A stretch of 64,000 bases of DNA from Sphingobacterium humi (GCF_009768885.1 NZ_WSQA01000004.1:344029-408028), one strand, 5' to 3'; positions 27,999 to 36,962 are shown, numbered from the stretch's first letter. Notes: generated from the letters alone by a model not told the origin. Made by a program: numbers and translations.

Positions 27999-28033
27999 AA
28001 AAAAAGGCCACAGGTTGGGAGCCTGCGACCTTT
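27999..28033 (-). terminator. Intrinsic terminator after the outer-membrane barrel gene
   Basis: A 12-bp stem with two G-T pairs (28003-28014 with 28022-28033) is followed by a T7 run on the minus strand. Confidence 0.8.
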
Positions 28034-28065
28034 AACTTAACTAAACATTGAAACAAAAATCGTTC

Positions 28066-30483
28066 TTAATTTGCTCTATCCTTTTCTTCGTTGCTGGAAT
28101 CGCGTTTGCGAATCTGCTGTTTTAAATTCCCGAACTTATAGGTATAGGTCAAACGGACAGTCTGGCTGTCGTTATATTGTCTAATCTTGGAGTTGAACTC
28201 CTCAAAATTTGTGTCGATATTATTTCTATTGGACCGGAACACATCAGTAACCGCTAATTTAAGCGTGCTTTTCTGATTCTTGAAGTTGTAGTTCAGGCCT
28301 AGGTCTACGTTTATACGTTCTTGAATCTTGTATACATTATATATAAACGGCGTATTTCCATTAATATTTGCTTCGGCTGAAAATTGATTGTTCAATTTAA
28401 AGGTATGCATGCTGTTGGCCTGAATAAAATAGGATCCTAAATCGGCCTGATAGCCTGCAATTGGCCCTTTGAAGTGCATATAAATTCCGGTAATATTATT
28501 ATTCATGGTCCAGAATTTTCCTACCCGAAAAGGAATGTTCATGTTGATATAGGTGGTGCTGTTATTGGCCAAGTTCTCCCGCGTAATCCAGGTTTCATTG
28601 GTTTCTTTATCTTGCCCCATACTCTCCACAATGGCATCCCGCGTAATATCAGTTCCGAAGGTAAAGTTGAACATCTGCATCAAGGTATAGTTTAAGGTGA
28701 TGCCATGCGTATAGGCTGGATTGACGTAAGGATTTCCCTCCTGAAAGGTCAGCTTATCGATGTAATAGCGGAAAGGATTCAAAAACCGATAGTTCGGACG
28801 AGTTACTTTTCGCGCATAACTTAAAGACAGCACATGGTTTTCACTGATGTTATAGCCTAGGCTTGCCGAAGGAAAAAAGTCCAAGTAGTCGCGCTTCACC
28901 CGGTTATTTTTGGTGATAGAATTCCCATCGGAGATGGTATATTCTGCTCTTAATCCAATCTTGGTAGACCATTTTCCAAAAGCACGGCTATAATCTACGT
29001 AGCCCGCGGAAATCTGCTCGGTATAGATAAAGTGGTTTGGACGGCCTTCATAATCTTGCCACTGCCCATTGATCAAATGCTCGAAGCCTAAATCATTGTC
29101 CGATTTTACATTGCTATATTTCAAGCCGGCCTCCAGTTTCCCTTGCTTAAAAGGTTTCAGGTAATCTAACTTGGCCACATAAATATCAATATCCACCGGC
29201 ATATTGCTGCGCTCCTGTTCCTCTGGTCGCACCAGACTACCATCTGGATGCAGTGTTTTGTAAAAATAATTCACATCATTGCTTGTCCGGAACATACTCC
29301 AATCCCCATCCAGGGTAAGCTTACTTCCTAGGGTATCCAATTTATACTCATTATTGAAGTTAATGGAATAACGGTTAAACTTGGTCATGTTATAGGAAGT
29401 CGCATTGATAACCGAATCGGCAACCGATTTGGATGGGCCAATATGCGAGTCGCTCAGGTTTTCCCCATCCTCAATATTATTATTGCCCGTAAATTGCAAC
29501 ATCATGGTATTCTTGGCGGAAGTCTTTTGCTCTATTCCAACCCGGTAATTATGATTTATTTCTTGCTCTTTTAAATTAGCACGCTGATCGAATAGGGTAC
29601 TTTTCCCGTTATTGGCTATAATACGCTCCAAGTTTAACTCCGTATTCCGGGTATTGTTGGTATAGGCATAGGAGCCAAATAAGGTGGTATTATTCTTTTT
29701 GTAATTTAAGTTCAGGGAAGTGTTTCCTCTGGGGTGCTGCCCATGTGCCGCACTGGCCACAAAAGAACCATTAAACCCTTCGGTATTATTCTTTTTCAGC
29801 ACAATATTAATGGTCCCTACAGACCCTTCAGCATCATCTTTAGCCTGGCGCGTAGTGGTCACTTCCACACTTTTTATCTGCCCGGCATCGGTAGATTTTA
29901 AGAAGGTCGCTAGCTGCTCCCCGGTCATGTAGGTTTGCCGACCATCGATGGTGACAGCCACCCCACTTTGCCCCATCAACTGTAGGTTTTCATCCTTATC
30001 TACACTCACCCCCGGTGCGCGTTTCAACACTTCCAAGGCATTATTTCCAGCCGCCAAGGTTGAGTTTTCTACATTCAGCACCAGCTTGCCGTCTCTGTTT
30101 TGCACCATAGGTACCTGCCCTTGCACCGTTACGGCTTCTATTTGCTGGCTAGCGGCGGCCATTTTTATATCCGGCACCTGAAAAGCAGCGTCTTTTAATT
30201 CAAAAACGGCAGATTTGCTCGTCGCAAGCCCTACGGAAGAAACCTCAATATAATAGGTACCTTTGGGGGCTTTTAGAATGGCATAATTCCCTTCCTCATC
30301 AGTTACGGCAGTTTTTATTAACACCTTTGCTTCACTAGACATCAGGTATACCGATGCAGCAGCAATTGGTTGGTTATCTTGGTTCAGCACGCGACCCCGA
30401 ATATCGGCGTCCTGCGATTTGGCCCAGGCTTCTTGAACGTGCAACAAGACGGTTGCTAAAAGAAGTACAATTATTCTTCCCAT
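28066..30483 (-). CDS. Outer-membrane beta-barrel family protein with carboxypeptidase-regulatory and TonB-plug-like domains
   Basis: 805 aa from the ATG at 30483; the longer frame has only a TTG start. Signal peptide IIVLLLATVLLHVQEAWA. A carboxypeptidase-regulatory-like domain (about 28-115) precedes a plug-like segment (ENSTLAAGNNALEVLKRAPGVSVD, VTIDGRQTYMTGEQ, VEVTTTRQAKDDAEGSVGTINIVLKK) and a long barrel. This is the Bacteroidota OMP beta-barrel type 3 family related to TonB receptors but usually without a siderophore or SusD partner. Substrate unknown. Monocistronic. Confidence 0.85.
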   Translation of the reverse strand: MGRIIVLLLATVLLHVQEAWAKSQDADIRGRVLNQDNQPIAAASVYLMSSEAKVLIKTAVTDEEGNYAILKAPKGTYYIEVSSVGLATSKSAVFELKDAAFQVPDIKMAAASQQIEAVTVQGQVPMVQNRDGKLVLNVENSTLAAGNNALEVLKRAPGVSVDKDENLQLMGQSGVAVTIDGRQTYMTGEQLATFLKSTDAGQIKSVEVTTTRQAKDDAEGSVGTINIVLKKNNTEGFNGSFVASAAHGQHPRGNTSLNLNYKKNNTTLFGSYAYTNNTRNTELNLERIIANNGKSTLFDQRANLKEQEINHNYRVGIEQKTSAKNTMMLQFTGNNNIEDGENLSDSHIGPSKSVADSVINATSYNMTKFNRYSINFNNEYKLDTLGSKLTLDGDWSMFRTSNDVNYFYKTLHPDGSLVRPEEQERSNMPVDIDIYVAKLDYLKPFKQGKLEAGLKYSNVKSDNDLGFEHLINGQWQDYEGRPNHFIYTEQISAGYVDYSRAFGKWSTKIGLRAEYTISDGNSITKNNRVKRDYLDFFPSASLGYNISENHVLSLSYARKVTRPNYRFLNPFRYYIDKLTFQEGNPYVNPAYTHGITLNYTLMQMFNFTFGTDITRDAIVESMGQDKETNETWITRENLANNSTTYINMNIPFRVGKFWTMNNNITGIYMHFKGPIAGYQADLGSYFIQANSMHTFKLNNQFSAEANINGNTPFIYNVYKIQERINVDLGLNYNFKNQKSTLKLAVTDVFRSNRNNIDTNFEEFNSKIRQYNDSQTVRLTYTYKFGNLKQQIRKRDSSNEEKDRAN

Positions 30484-30575
30484 TGTTTTTTTTGTTTCAG
30501 TTTGAGATGTAGTTTTCCAGCCCAACCTAAGAAAACGCTTAGATTGGTTAATAATTAATTAGTTGACGCTTGTTG

Positions 30576-32357
30576 TTAAGCTTTGGTTGCAGTAGCAGTT
30601 TGTTTTTCTGCTTCTTTTTCTATTTTTTCTTTCAGCTTTTCTACAGCCTTTTCCTTTTCTTCTTGCAGCTGTTCCAGTTCTGCTTGTTTCTTTTCCGCTT
30701 CGGCTTTCAATTTCTCCTCTTCGGCTTTCAATTTCTCTTCTTCCATGCGCCAAATGCATTTTAACCCTTTATTGGTCATTATCCATTCGGTTGTTTTCTT
30801 ATCGTCCTGTCTGCAGGCATCGGCCTGAATATCGCGGGTTTTCCAGATCAAGCTATTGCTTAAGGACACCCGAGTGCCAACCGGCAAGTAAACAACCATG
30901 CGTACATTTTGATCGCGGTATACATCTTTCTGGTTCATGGCAAAATGACTATCGAAAGAAACCAGGTTCTTATCTTGTTTCACCTGATAGGCGATGCGTG
31001 AGGCACGATCTGAAGCCTCTTGGTAAGTATTTCCACGCGCACTGTAATTGTATTGAATGTAAGGTGCTTTTAACGAATCCAACATTTCAAAACGAATCGA
31101 AATATCCTGACGTAGAAAATCGGCCAGCTTTTCCCCTTTCACATTCACATTGAATTTCTTGCTGTTAAACTCTTCGTCAGAGGCCTTAATCACCCGCACA
31201 TCGTTCTCATTAAACACATAGCTATCGCTCTTGTCTAGTGGTTTTTCCACACTGATGGTACTTTCCTCACGGAATTGTTGCTGGGTAGTTACCACAAAGT
31301 AAAGGATCATCACGATCGATACGATCCAGGTGGCAAATAAGGTCATGCTCAAATAATTGTTCATGCGCTGCACTTTAAATACCACCCGCAAGAGCAGGTA
31401 GAATACGGCGAATGTTGGAATACCGACAGCCATAAACCCGGCCAACAAGGCGAAAAAGGCTTCCGTAGGTTGCATCACCTCCAATGGCGGCAACATAATA
31501 TCGTTTTTAAAGCCCAATAGGTTTAGGGTACTGAACACGAAGGTGATAAATAAACCGATCAGCATACAGCCAAAACCTATCAAAAAGAAGATGGCCAATA
31601 TTTTACCGAAGATGGAAAAAATGCGACCTAAGATATCGCCTACCGTACGTGCGCCCCGGTTAAAGTGCTCGCCGGCCCCGGAAAAATTTTCCGATAGCCC
31701 CTTCATTTCCTCTTCGAAGGATTTTTTAAAATTCTGTAGGTTGGCCGCTTCCCCACGCATCGCCATTTTATCCGAACGGCTTAAGGCTTGAGGCATCACC
31801 GCCCATAACACAACGTATAAAAGTACGCCGGATCCGCCAAATAAGAAAAACAACACAAAAATGATACGAATCCATTTCGCTTCCAGGTTAAAGTAATGCC
31901 CCAATCCGGAACAAACTCCACCAAAAATACGGTCGTCCATATCGCGCATTAACTTTTTCGAAGCGGTAAAGGTAAAATTAGGCTCGCTAGTGCTGGCGCT
32001 TTCTTTTGCGGGCTCTTGCTCGGCATCTAGCCCGGCTCTGGTCTGCTCCGGTTCTACGGTGCCTTCTTCTTCGCGTAGCTCATCAACAAAGTCGTTTTCA
32101 AAATCGCTAACCCGTCCCATCAGGGCGATTACTTCATTGACATCTTGCTGATTGATAACCTCCTTACGGCCGGTTTGGATACGCTCGGTAAACATCTCGG
32201 CAATTCTATTCTCGATATCTTCCAGAATCTCCTTGCTATCCGGAGTTTTGCCAAAGTGCTTCTTGATCTCGATCATATAGGATCGTAAGATCTCGTAGGC
32301 GTCTTCCTCGATGTGGAAAACGATACTGTTTATATTGATGATAATGGTTCTATTCAT
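30576..32357 (-). CDS. PspC domain-containing membrane protein
   Basis: 593 aa. A soluble N-terminal part (about 1-130) is followed by PspC (about 133-195) with RIFGGVCSGLGHYFNLEAKWIR, a glycine-rich helix and WAVMPQ. Further membrane helices lie around 250-365, then a periplasmic or cytoplasmic beta-rich region, and a Lys/Glu coiled-coil tail (about 545-590) with an EEEKLKA heptad repeated in tandem. PspC proteins take part in envelope-stress response. It is co-transcribed with the PadR gene 24 bp upstream. Confidence 0.9.
   Translation of the reverse strand: MNRTIIININSIVFHIEEDAYEILRSYMIEIKKHFGKTPDSKEILEDIENRIAEMFTERIQTGRKEVINQQDVNEVIALMGRVSDFENDFVDELREEEGTVEPEQTRAGLDAEQEPAKESASTSEPNFTFTASKKLMRDMDDRIFGGVCSGLGHYFNLEAKWIRIIFVLFFLFGGSGVLLYVVLWAVMPQALSRSDKMAMRGEAANLQNFKKSFEEEMKGLSENFSGAGEHFNRGARTVGDILGRIFSIFGKILAIFFLIGFGCMLIGLFITFVFSTLNLLGFKNDIMLPPLEVMQPTEAFFALLAGFMAVGIPTFAVFYLLLRVVFKVQRMNNYLSMTLFATWIVSIVMILYFVVTTQQQFREESTISVEKPLDKSDSYVFNENDVRVIKASDEEFNSKKFNVNVKGEKLADFLRQDISIRFEMLDSLKAPYIQYNYSARGNTYQEASDRASRIAYQVKQDKNLVSFDSHFAMNQKDVYRDQNVRMVVYLPVGTRVSLSNSLIWKTRDIQADACRQDDKKTTEWIMTNKGLKCIWRMEEEKLKAEEEKLKAEAEKKQAELEQLQEEKEKAVEKLKEKIEKEAEKQTATATKA
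30700..30741 (-). repeat. Two tandem 21-bp units inside the PspC gene tail
   Basis: Units 30700-30720 and 30721-30741 differ by one base and each encodes one heptad of the charged coiled coil. Unit gain or loss by slippage would stay in frame. Confidence 0.75.
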
Positions 32358-32381
32358 GACTATATTAGTTAAGTAGTTAGT

Positions 32382-32717
32382 TTAAATTTCACGGTTTCCA
32401 ATAGCTGTTTGCACAGCAAATACCAGTTCCTTCCAGGTGACATCCAATTTCTGCAACACCTGCAGGCCATCGGCTGTAATCTGATAATACTTTCGTGGGG
32501 GTCCGGAGGTCGATTCTTGCCAACTATAACTCAACAAGCCATTATTCTTCAATCGCGTTAGCAAAGGGTATAGCGTACCTTCAACCACCAACAGTTCAGC
32601 TTGCTTCAGCTCGCTGATTATGTCTGAGGCGTATATTTCTCCCCGAGAAATTATCGATAGAATACAGTACTCCAGTATTCCTTTCCTCATTTGGGTTTGT
32701 GTGTTTTCTGCTATCAT
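32382..32717 (-). CDS. PadR family transcriptional regulator
   Basis: 111 aa from the ATG at 32717 (longer frame only by TTG and would cross the promoter). It is a winged-helix protein with RKGILEYCILSIISRGEIYASDIISELKQ, VVEGTLYPLLTRLKNNGLLSY and GPPRKYYQIT, the PadR signature. It heads the operon with the PspC gene, the arrangement known from other Bacteroidota, and probably represses its own operon until envelope stress. A palindrome overlaps its promoter. Confidence 0.93.
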   Translation of the reverse strand: MIAENTQTQMRKGILEYCILSIISRGEIYASDIISELKQAELLVVEGTLYPLLTRLKNNGLLSYSWQESTSGPPRKYYQITADGLQVLQKLDVTWKELVFAVQTAIGNREI

Positions 32718-32724
32718 AACAATA

Positions 32725-32766
32725 CAAAGATATATCCTTTGGATGGTACTTTGCAATACATAGTAC
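32725..32766 (-). promoter_or_regulatory. padR-pspC promoter with putative PadR operator
   Basis: TATCTTTG (minus strand, 32725-32732) is an exact TAnnTTTG match only 7 bp from the ATG, so the mRNA should have almost no leader. An inverted repeat GTACT-N11-AGTAC (32746-32766) lies at the -33 position and is a good candidate for autorepression. Confidence 0.55.
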
Positions 32767-32906
32767 TATATTTTTTCAAAAAATTATCACAACACATTGA
32801 TTATCAGTGATTAAATTTTATTAACGCAAGATTCAAACCGCTTCGCTCCCGAAAAAAAACAGGCTAATCCTTTTAAATATGGATTTAAAGAGCGACTTTT
32901 AGCGTA

Positions 32907-33293
32907 ATGAACTGGATATTAAACTATGCATGGGCAATCATTTGGGCAATCGTAATGTGTATCCTGATGCTTATGCCTGCAAACGACCTTCCTTCCGTAG
33001 AGTTTTTCGCCGGATTTGATAAAATGGTTCACTGTGGTAGCTTCTTCTTATTGACTACCCTGATGCTATTTGGGCGCATTATTGACACCAAACGCCGTGC
33101 AGGAAAATTTAAAACCATTTTTGTGGTGTTCTTAGTGTCTATCCTGTTTATCGTGTTAACCGAATTAGGACAAATGTATTTCACCAATACACGCCATGCC
33201 GATTGGTGGGACGTATTCGCCGATATGGTAGGTATTTGTATGGCCTTATTTAGTTATTTCCTCTTATACAACAGACGCGCACAATATCAATAA
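32907..33293 (+). CDS. VanZ-like family membrane protein
   Basis: 128 aa with four hydrophobic segments (about 5-22, 41-58, 69-86 and 100-118). The patterns GFDKMVHCGSFFLLTTLM, TELGQMYFTNTRHADWWDVFADMVG are those of VanZ-like proteins (H and D/W/D residues in the loops). The family name comes from teicoplanin resistance, but chromosomal copies in Bacteroidota have unknown roles. The stop TAA overlaps the ATG of a small lipoprotein gene (TAATG). Confidence 0.87.
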   Translation: MNWILNYAWAIIWAIVMCILMLMPANDLPSVEFFAGFDKMVHCGSFFLLTTLMLFGRIIDTKRRAGKFKTIFVVFLVSILFIVLTELGQMYFTNTRHADWWDVFADMVGICMALFSYFLLYNRRAQYQ

Positions 33294-33412
33294 TGAAAAG
33301 AATTACACTGCTATTCCTCGCTTTCTTGTTGCTGAGCTCAGCCCTCAGTTCTTGCTCCATCTTCAGGTCATGCGACTGTCCTTCCGTGCATAACGGAAAA
33401 GTAAGGCGTTAA
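33293..33412 (+). CDS. Small lipoprotein, 39 aa
   Basis: A 39-codon frame starts inside the VanZ stop (TAATG) and ends in a TTAA shared with the convergent comF stop. The product has a full lipoprotein signal (KRITLLFLAFLLLSSALSSC) and a mature part of only 19 residues with three Cys in all (C-x5-C-x-C) followed by a basic end. Translational coupling, a clear lipobox and lack of upstream alternatives make it a real gene likely missed by length cut-offs. Function unknown; Cys-rich mini-lipoproteins occur in Bacteroidota. Confidence 0.7.
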   Translation: MKRITLLFLAFLLLSSALSSCSIFRSCDCPSVHNGKVRR

Positions 33413-34107
33413 GCCTTGGCAATGGTGGCTACGGAAATCCGACAGTGGGGGAAACAGGCTAGAATAGCTTGCCCAGCGGAGGTAATGGTCGCACCGGTGG
33501 TCAATACATCATCCAACAACAGGATGTGTTTATGATTTAAATCGATATCCTTCCGGCATTTGAAGATTTCCTGCACATTATCAAAACGATCGATCCGATC
33601 CTGATTCGTTTGGCTAGGATTATGCTTTACCCGGGCTAAAATCTTCCGCATTAATGGTTTTTCTAACCCTTCCGACAGACCACGCCCAAAATAATCACTC
33701 TGATTGTAGCCTCTTTTTAACTTTCGCCAAGGATGTAAGGGCAAGGGAATTAACAAATCCACATCCTCAAACACCCCACTCGCACGTAGTTCTTGGGCAT
33801 AGAGCCGCCCTACATAGGTTGCCAAATGCGGCTTATTCGCATATTTGATATGATGAATGATGCGTGATACACGCGTGGCCGGGCGGAAGTACCACATCGA
33901 TACCACCCGTTGGATGTCTAGCTTACCACGAAGTTGCTTATAACTTTCGTTTTCCAGACAATAATGATCTTCCGTAAAGGGAAGATGATAAAGACAGCTG
34001 CTGCAAATAAAGTGCTCTTGGAAATAAAGAATATCCTTACATCCTGCACATTGAGGGGGGTAAACCAAATGCAATAAGGCCTTCCCATACGTATTCCTAA
34101 GTTTCAT
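33409..34107 (-). CDS. ComF family amidophosphoribosyltransferase-like protein
   Basis: 232 aa. The N-terminal zinc finger has CAGC and CSSC pairs (about residues 21-39), followed by the helical linker and a type I phosphoribosyltransferase domain with LLLDDVLTTGAT (PRPP loop) and CRKDIDL. ComF proteins are cytoplasmic and needed for DNA uptake in naturally competent bacteria, though in many genomes competence is unproven. Its stop overlaps the plus-strand small lipoprotein by 4 bp. Confidence 0.92.
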   Translation of the reverse strand: MKLRNTYGKALLHLVYPPQCAGCKDILYFQEHFICSSCLYHLPFTEDHYCLENESYKQLRGKLDIQRVVSMWYFRPATRVSRIIHHIKYANKPHLATYVGRLYAQELRASGVFEDVDLLIPLPLHPWRKLKRGYNQSDYFGRGLSEGLEKPLMRKILARVKHNPSQTNQDRIDRFDNVQEIFKCRKDIDLNHKHILLLDDVLTTGATITSAGQAILACFPHCRISVATIAKA

Positions 34108-34160
34108 GCTGAAACATAGGCATCCCGTATAACTAAAATATTATGAAGAGATTAATTGAT

Positions 34161-35228
34161 TTAGTCGGTTACTTGCCCGGCCTTTTCTTTGATCGCTAAT
34201 TGTCCACATGCCGCATCAATATCCTTCCCACGACTGCGTCGAACATTCGTGGTGATACCTTGACTACGTAAATACGTGGCAAATTCCTCAATTTTATCCG
34301 CCTCGGCATTTACAAAATCTGCCAACGCGATAGGATTATATTCAATGATATTCACCTTGCAAGGTACGTGCTTACAGAACTTGGCCAGCTCCTTCGCATC
34401 TTCCAATTCATCATTGAAATGATGGAAAACAATATATTCAAAGGTGATTGGGTTCTTTGTTTTCGCGTAGAAGTATTTCAAGGCTTCGGCCAAGGCTTTC
34501 AAGGAGTTCTGCTCGTTAATGGGCATAATCTCGTTCCGCTTGGTATCGTTTGCCGCGTGCAAGGATAACGCCAAATTAAAACGAACTTCATCATCCCCCA
34601 ATTTCTTGATCATCTTGGCAATGCCGGCTGTGGAAACCGTAATACGCTTTGCCGCCATATTCAAACCATCAGGAGCAGTAATGCGCTCTACCGATTTTAT
34701 CATGTTGCTATAGTTCAATAAAGGCTCGCCCATACCCATATATACAATATTGGAGAGCGGATGCCCATACTGTTCTTCAGCTTGTTTGGCAATCAATACC
34801 ACCTGATCGTAGATTTCATCGGCATTTAAGTTCCGCTTACGATCCATATAGCCCGTTGCACAAAACTTACAGGTTAAACTACAACCTACTTGCGAACTGA
34901 CACAGGCCGTCATCCGATCATCAGCCGGAATTAATACCCCCTCAATAACATTACCGTCATACAGGGTAAACGAACTTTTAATGGTTTTATCGTTGGAAAT
35001 TTGCGACTGACGCACTTTCACCGCATTGATTGCAAAACGGGATTTAAGGTTCTCCCGCAAAGACTTGCTCAGGTTACTCATCTCATCAAAATCGGTGCAC
35101 GATTTCACCCACAGCCACTCATAAATCTGTTTGGCTCGAAACCCCTGCTCACCCATTTCTACAAGGGCGTCCTTTAGCTGAGCCAGGCTCAAACTTCTGA
35201 TATCTACCAATTTTATCGCTTTTTCCAC
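34161..35228 (-). CDS. rlmN: Dual-specificity 23S rRNA/tRNA (adenine-C2) methyltransferase RlmN
   Basis: 355 aa radical-SAM enzyme. The cluster motif CSLTCKFC is at residues 116-123; Cys109 (TACVSSQ) and Cys341 (DAACGQL) are the resolving and methyl-carrying cysteines. It methylates A2503 of 23S rRNA and A37 of some tRNAs. The start is GTG at 35228; no ATG gives a full N-terminus. A promoter box TATCTTTG ends four bases before this GTG, so the mRNA appears leaderless. Confidence 0.96.
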   Translation of the reverse strand: MEKAIKLVDIRSLSLAQLKDALVEMGEQGFRAKQIYEWLWVKSCTDFDEMSNLSKSLRENLKSRFAINAVKVRQSQISNDKTIKSSFTLYDGNVIEGVLIPADDRMTACVSSQVGCSLTCKFCATGYMDRKRNLNADEIYDQVVLIAKQAEEQYGHPLSNIVYMGMGEPLLNYSNMIKSVERITAPDGLNMAAKRITVSTAGIAKMIKKLGDDEVRFNLALSLHAANDTKRNEIMPINEQNSLKALAEALKYFYAKTKNPITFEYIVFHHFNDELEDAKELAKFCKHVPCKVNIIEYNPIALADFVNAEADKIEEFATYLRSQGITTNVRRSRGKDIDAACGQLAIKEKAGQVTD

Positions 35229-35232
35229 GGTG

Positions 35233-35240
35233 CAAAGATA
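35233..35240 (-). promoter_or_regulatory. Putative -7 box of rlmN, adjacent to the GTG start
   Basis: TATCTTTG on the minus strand is an exact TAnnTTTG match. Only CACC separates it from the GTG start codon, predicting a leaderless transcript. Confidence 0.5.
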
Positions 35241-35368
35241 TTTATTTTTTATCAGGTAGGTGAAATTTTAGGGAGATATAGGCGCCTTTAAGCTCGAATA
35301 TCCCCCTAAAAGATTCAAATATGATGATAAAATAGATAGCTGTGCTCCCCCTTACGCTTCAAAAATTA

Positions 35369-35418
35369 CACCTTCCTACACTTTTTGCCATTTCCGAATC
35401 CCTACAAATAGGATTGCT
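35369..35418 (-). repeat. Duplicated fragment of the DUF4349 gene 3' end
   Basis: This 50-bp stretch repeats 36114-36162 with one substitution and one inserted base, in the same orientation. The original encodes the basic C-terminal tail of the DUF4349 protein. The copy lies on the other side of the unknown secreted-protein gene and carries a frameshift, so it is a remnant. Confidence 0.85.
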
Positions 35419-35488
35419 GAGAATAGTTATAGGAATGTATCTTTACCTTAAATATCTGAGGTAAGAGATGTGATTAGTCTCTTCGATT

Positions 35489-36007
35489 TTAGAATCTAAA
35501 AATTTCGTCTTTAAATATACATCCTAGTTGCTTATGTAAGCCTCTGAAACTCGTCACTTGATAACTTCTGCTATTTAAATAAGTCAATATTTTCACCAGT
35601 TCCTCCTTAGTAAGAAGCGAGTTCTTTGGTACATCCAACGACGAACTCAAAACTTTTCCTGATATGTCGGTAATGACACTTACTATGTAATCTTCATTAT
35701 TTGCCTTAAGTTGAGCTACCCTACCTTGCGATAATAACGTGTTTAAAGTAGTAAGATCGAGCAGTCGCTTGTCAAACTTTACTGATGCAGCTATGCTGGA
35801 TGATCCATAACCTTCTATATCATCTGGTCCGGAAGGAAGTAGAATACTTTTAGTTGGTGATATCAAAATTCCCCCAGTATCGAAATCAGAATAAGAAATC
35901 TGAAAAGAAAGACCATTTATGGTATATGTTCCTTCCTTTAATTCTTGCGCGCTAACTACAACTATCGAGAGCAAGAAAACCACTAATAATAACACTGTTT
36001 GTTTCAT
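35489..36007 (-). CDS. Secreted protein of unknown function
   Basis: 172 aa with a signal peptide (TVLLLVVFLLSIVVVSAQ). The mature chain is rich in beta-prone segments (GTYTINGLSFQISYSD, VSVITDISGKVLSSSLDV) and ends with a helix-rich stretch and a Cys. No family is recognised. The gene is bracketed by a DUF4349 gene and a copy of that gene's 3' tail, so it may have arrived through duplication or recombination. The start has the normal signal-peptide layout. Confidence 0.7.
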   Translation of the reverse strand: MKQTVLLLVVFLLSIVVVSAQELKEGTYTINGLSFQISYSDFDTGGILISPTKSILLPSGPDDIEGYGSSSIAASVKFDKRLLDLTTLNTLLSQGRVAQLKANNEDYIVSVITDISGKVLSSSLDVPKNSLLTKEELVKILTYLNSRSYQVTSFRGLHKQLGCIFKDEIFRF

Positions 36008-36107
36008 AAATAATTAGGGACATCAAATTGACTCTTAAAATAAGTTTTTAAGGGCTTTAGGCAATTCCTCGTCTAATTTATAGCAGTTAACCCCTCCTAT
36101 CTATTCG

Positions 36108-36962
36108 TTATTTCACCTTCCTACGCTTTTGCCATTTCCGAATCCCTACAAATAGGATTGCTCCTAAAATAAAGATAGGCCAAATACCGATCAGCACTAA
36201 GGCTAGTCCTTCCAGCATTTGCCAACCGAAGGTTAATGAATCTTTCACGCGCATCCAAAAAGAATTGGATCCCATCGGCAGGTTGGCTTGCTCTTCAAAA
36301 AGATTGATATGCAAGGTGCTAAAATCTACCTGTCCACTTAAGTTGCGCAACTGGCTTTCATTCGCATCGATATCTTCCTGCAATTGACGAATCTGCTCTT
36401 GAATTTCTAATAAATCTTTCACCGATTTAGCACTTGATACCATCTGTTGATATTTCTCTAAATAAGTGCGTTTGCTTTTTAAGCGCGATTCTACATCATA
36501 GTACTGTATAGAAACATCGGTAGATTGAATATTCTTTTCCGTGATTTTGTCCTTGCCGGTTTCCAAGCTTTGCATAAAAGAATCAAAGGATTTGGAAGGA
36601 ATGCGAACGATCAAGGAATATTGGGTAGCATGCTGACTGTTATTGGTAGATTCCTGCTCATAATAGCCTTGAAATTTCTGAAGAACAGCATCAAGATGCT
36701 TCTTGCTGGCGTGGATATCTTTTGATTCAATGGACAAGTTTCCGGAACGCACGATTTTCTTTGGCGAAACCACTGGTACCTGAGGACTCGCTATGGCTTG
36801 CTCTGCAGCTTGATCGCTTTGCTTCATCGCAGGTGCAGCATCAATTTCTTCTAAAGCTAATTCAGAACTTGCCGCTTCACGCATCCCTTGGTCTTCTTGC
36901 TTCTGCTGACAGCCTGCCAGCAAGCTGAGGCTCAATGTTGAAATTATAAATATCCTTTTCAT
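36108..36962 (-). CDS. DUF4349 domain-containing lipoprotein
   Basis: 284 aa. Lipobox SLLAGC, a Glu/Ala-rich linker (about 25-65), then DUF4349: KKIVRSGNLSIESKDI, IVRIPSKSFDSFMQSL, a coiled coil (about 165-215) with QIRQLQEDIDANESQLRNL, and a C-terminal membrane helix (LALVLIGIWPIFILGAILFVG) with a basic tail RKWQKRRKVK. Such proteins are predicted envelope-associated, with no established function. The 3' end is duplicated at 35369-35418. Confidence 0.88.
   Translation of the reverse strand: MKRIFIISTLSLSLLAGCQQKQEDQGMREAASSELALEEIDAAPAMKQSDQAAEQAIASPQVPVVSPKKIVRSGNLSIESKDIHASKKHLDAVLQKFQGYYEQESTNNSQHATQYSLIVRIPSKSFDSFMQSLETGKDKITEKNIQSTDVSIQYYDVESRLKSKRTYLEKYQQMVSSAKSVKDLLEIQEQIRQLQEDIDANESQLRNLSGQVDFSTLHINLFEEQANLPMGSNSFWMRVKDSLTFGWQMLEGLALVLIGIWPIFILGAILFVGIRKWQKRRKVK

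Noticed and set aside
30583..30828. Ser/Phe-rich frame opposite the PspC coiled coil
   Set aside because: It is the antisense of Lys/Glu codons, which always gives Phe/Ser repeats.
33409..34107. Evidence of natural competence from comF
   Set aside because: ComF alone is not enough; no comEA, comEC, dprA or pilus genes are in the window.
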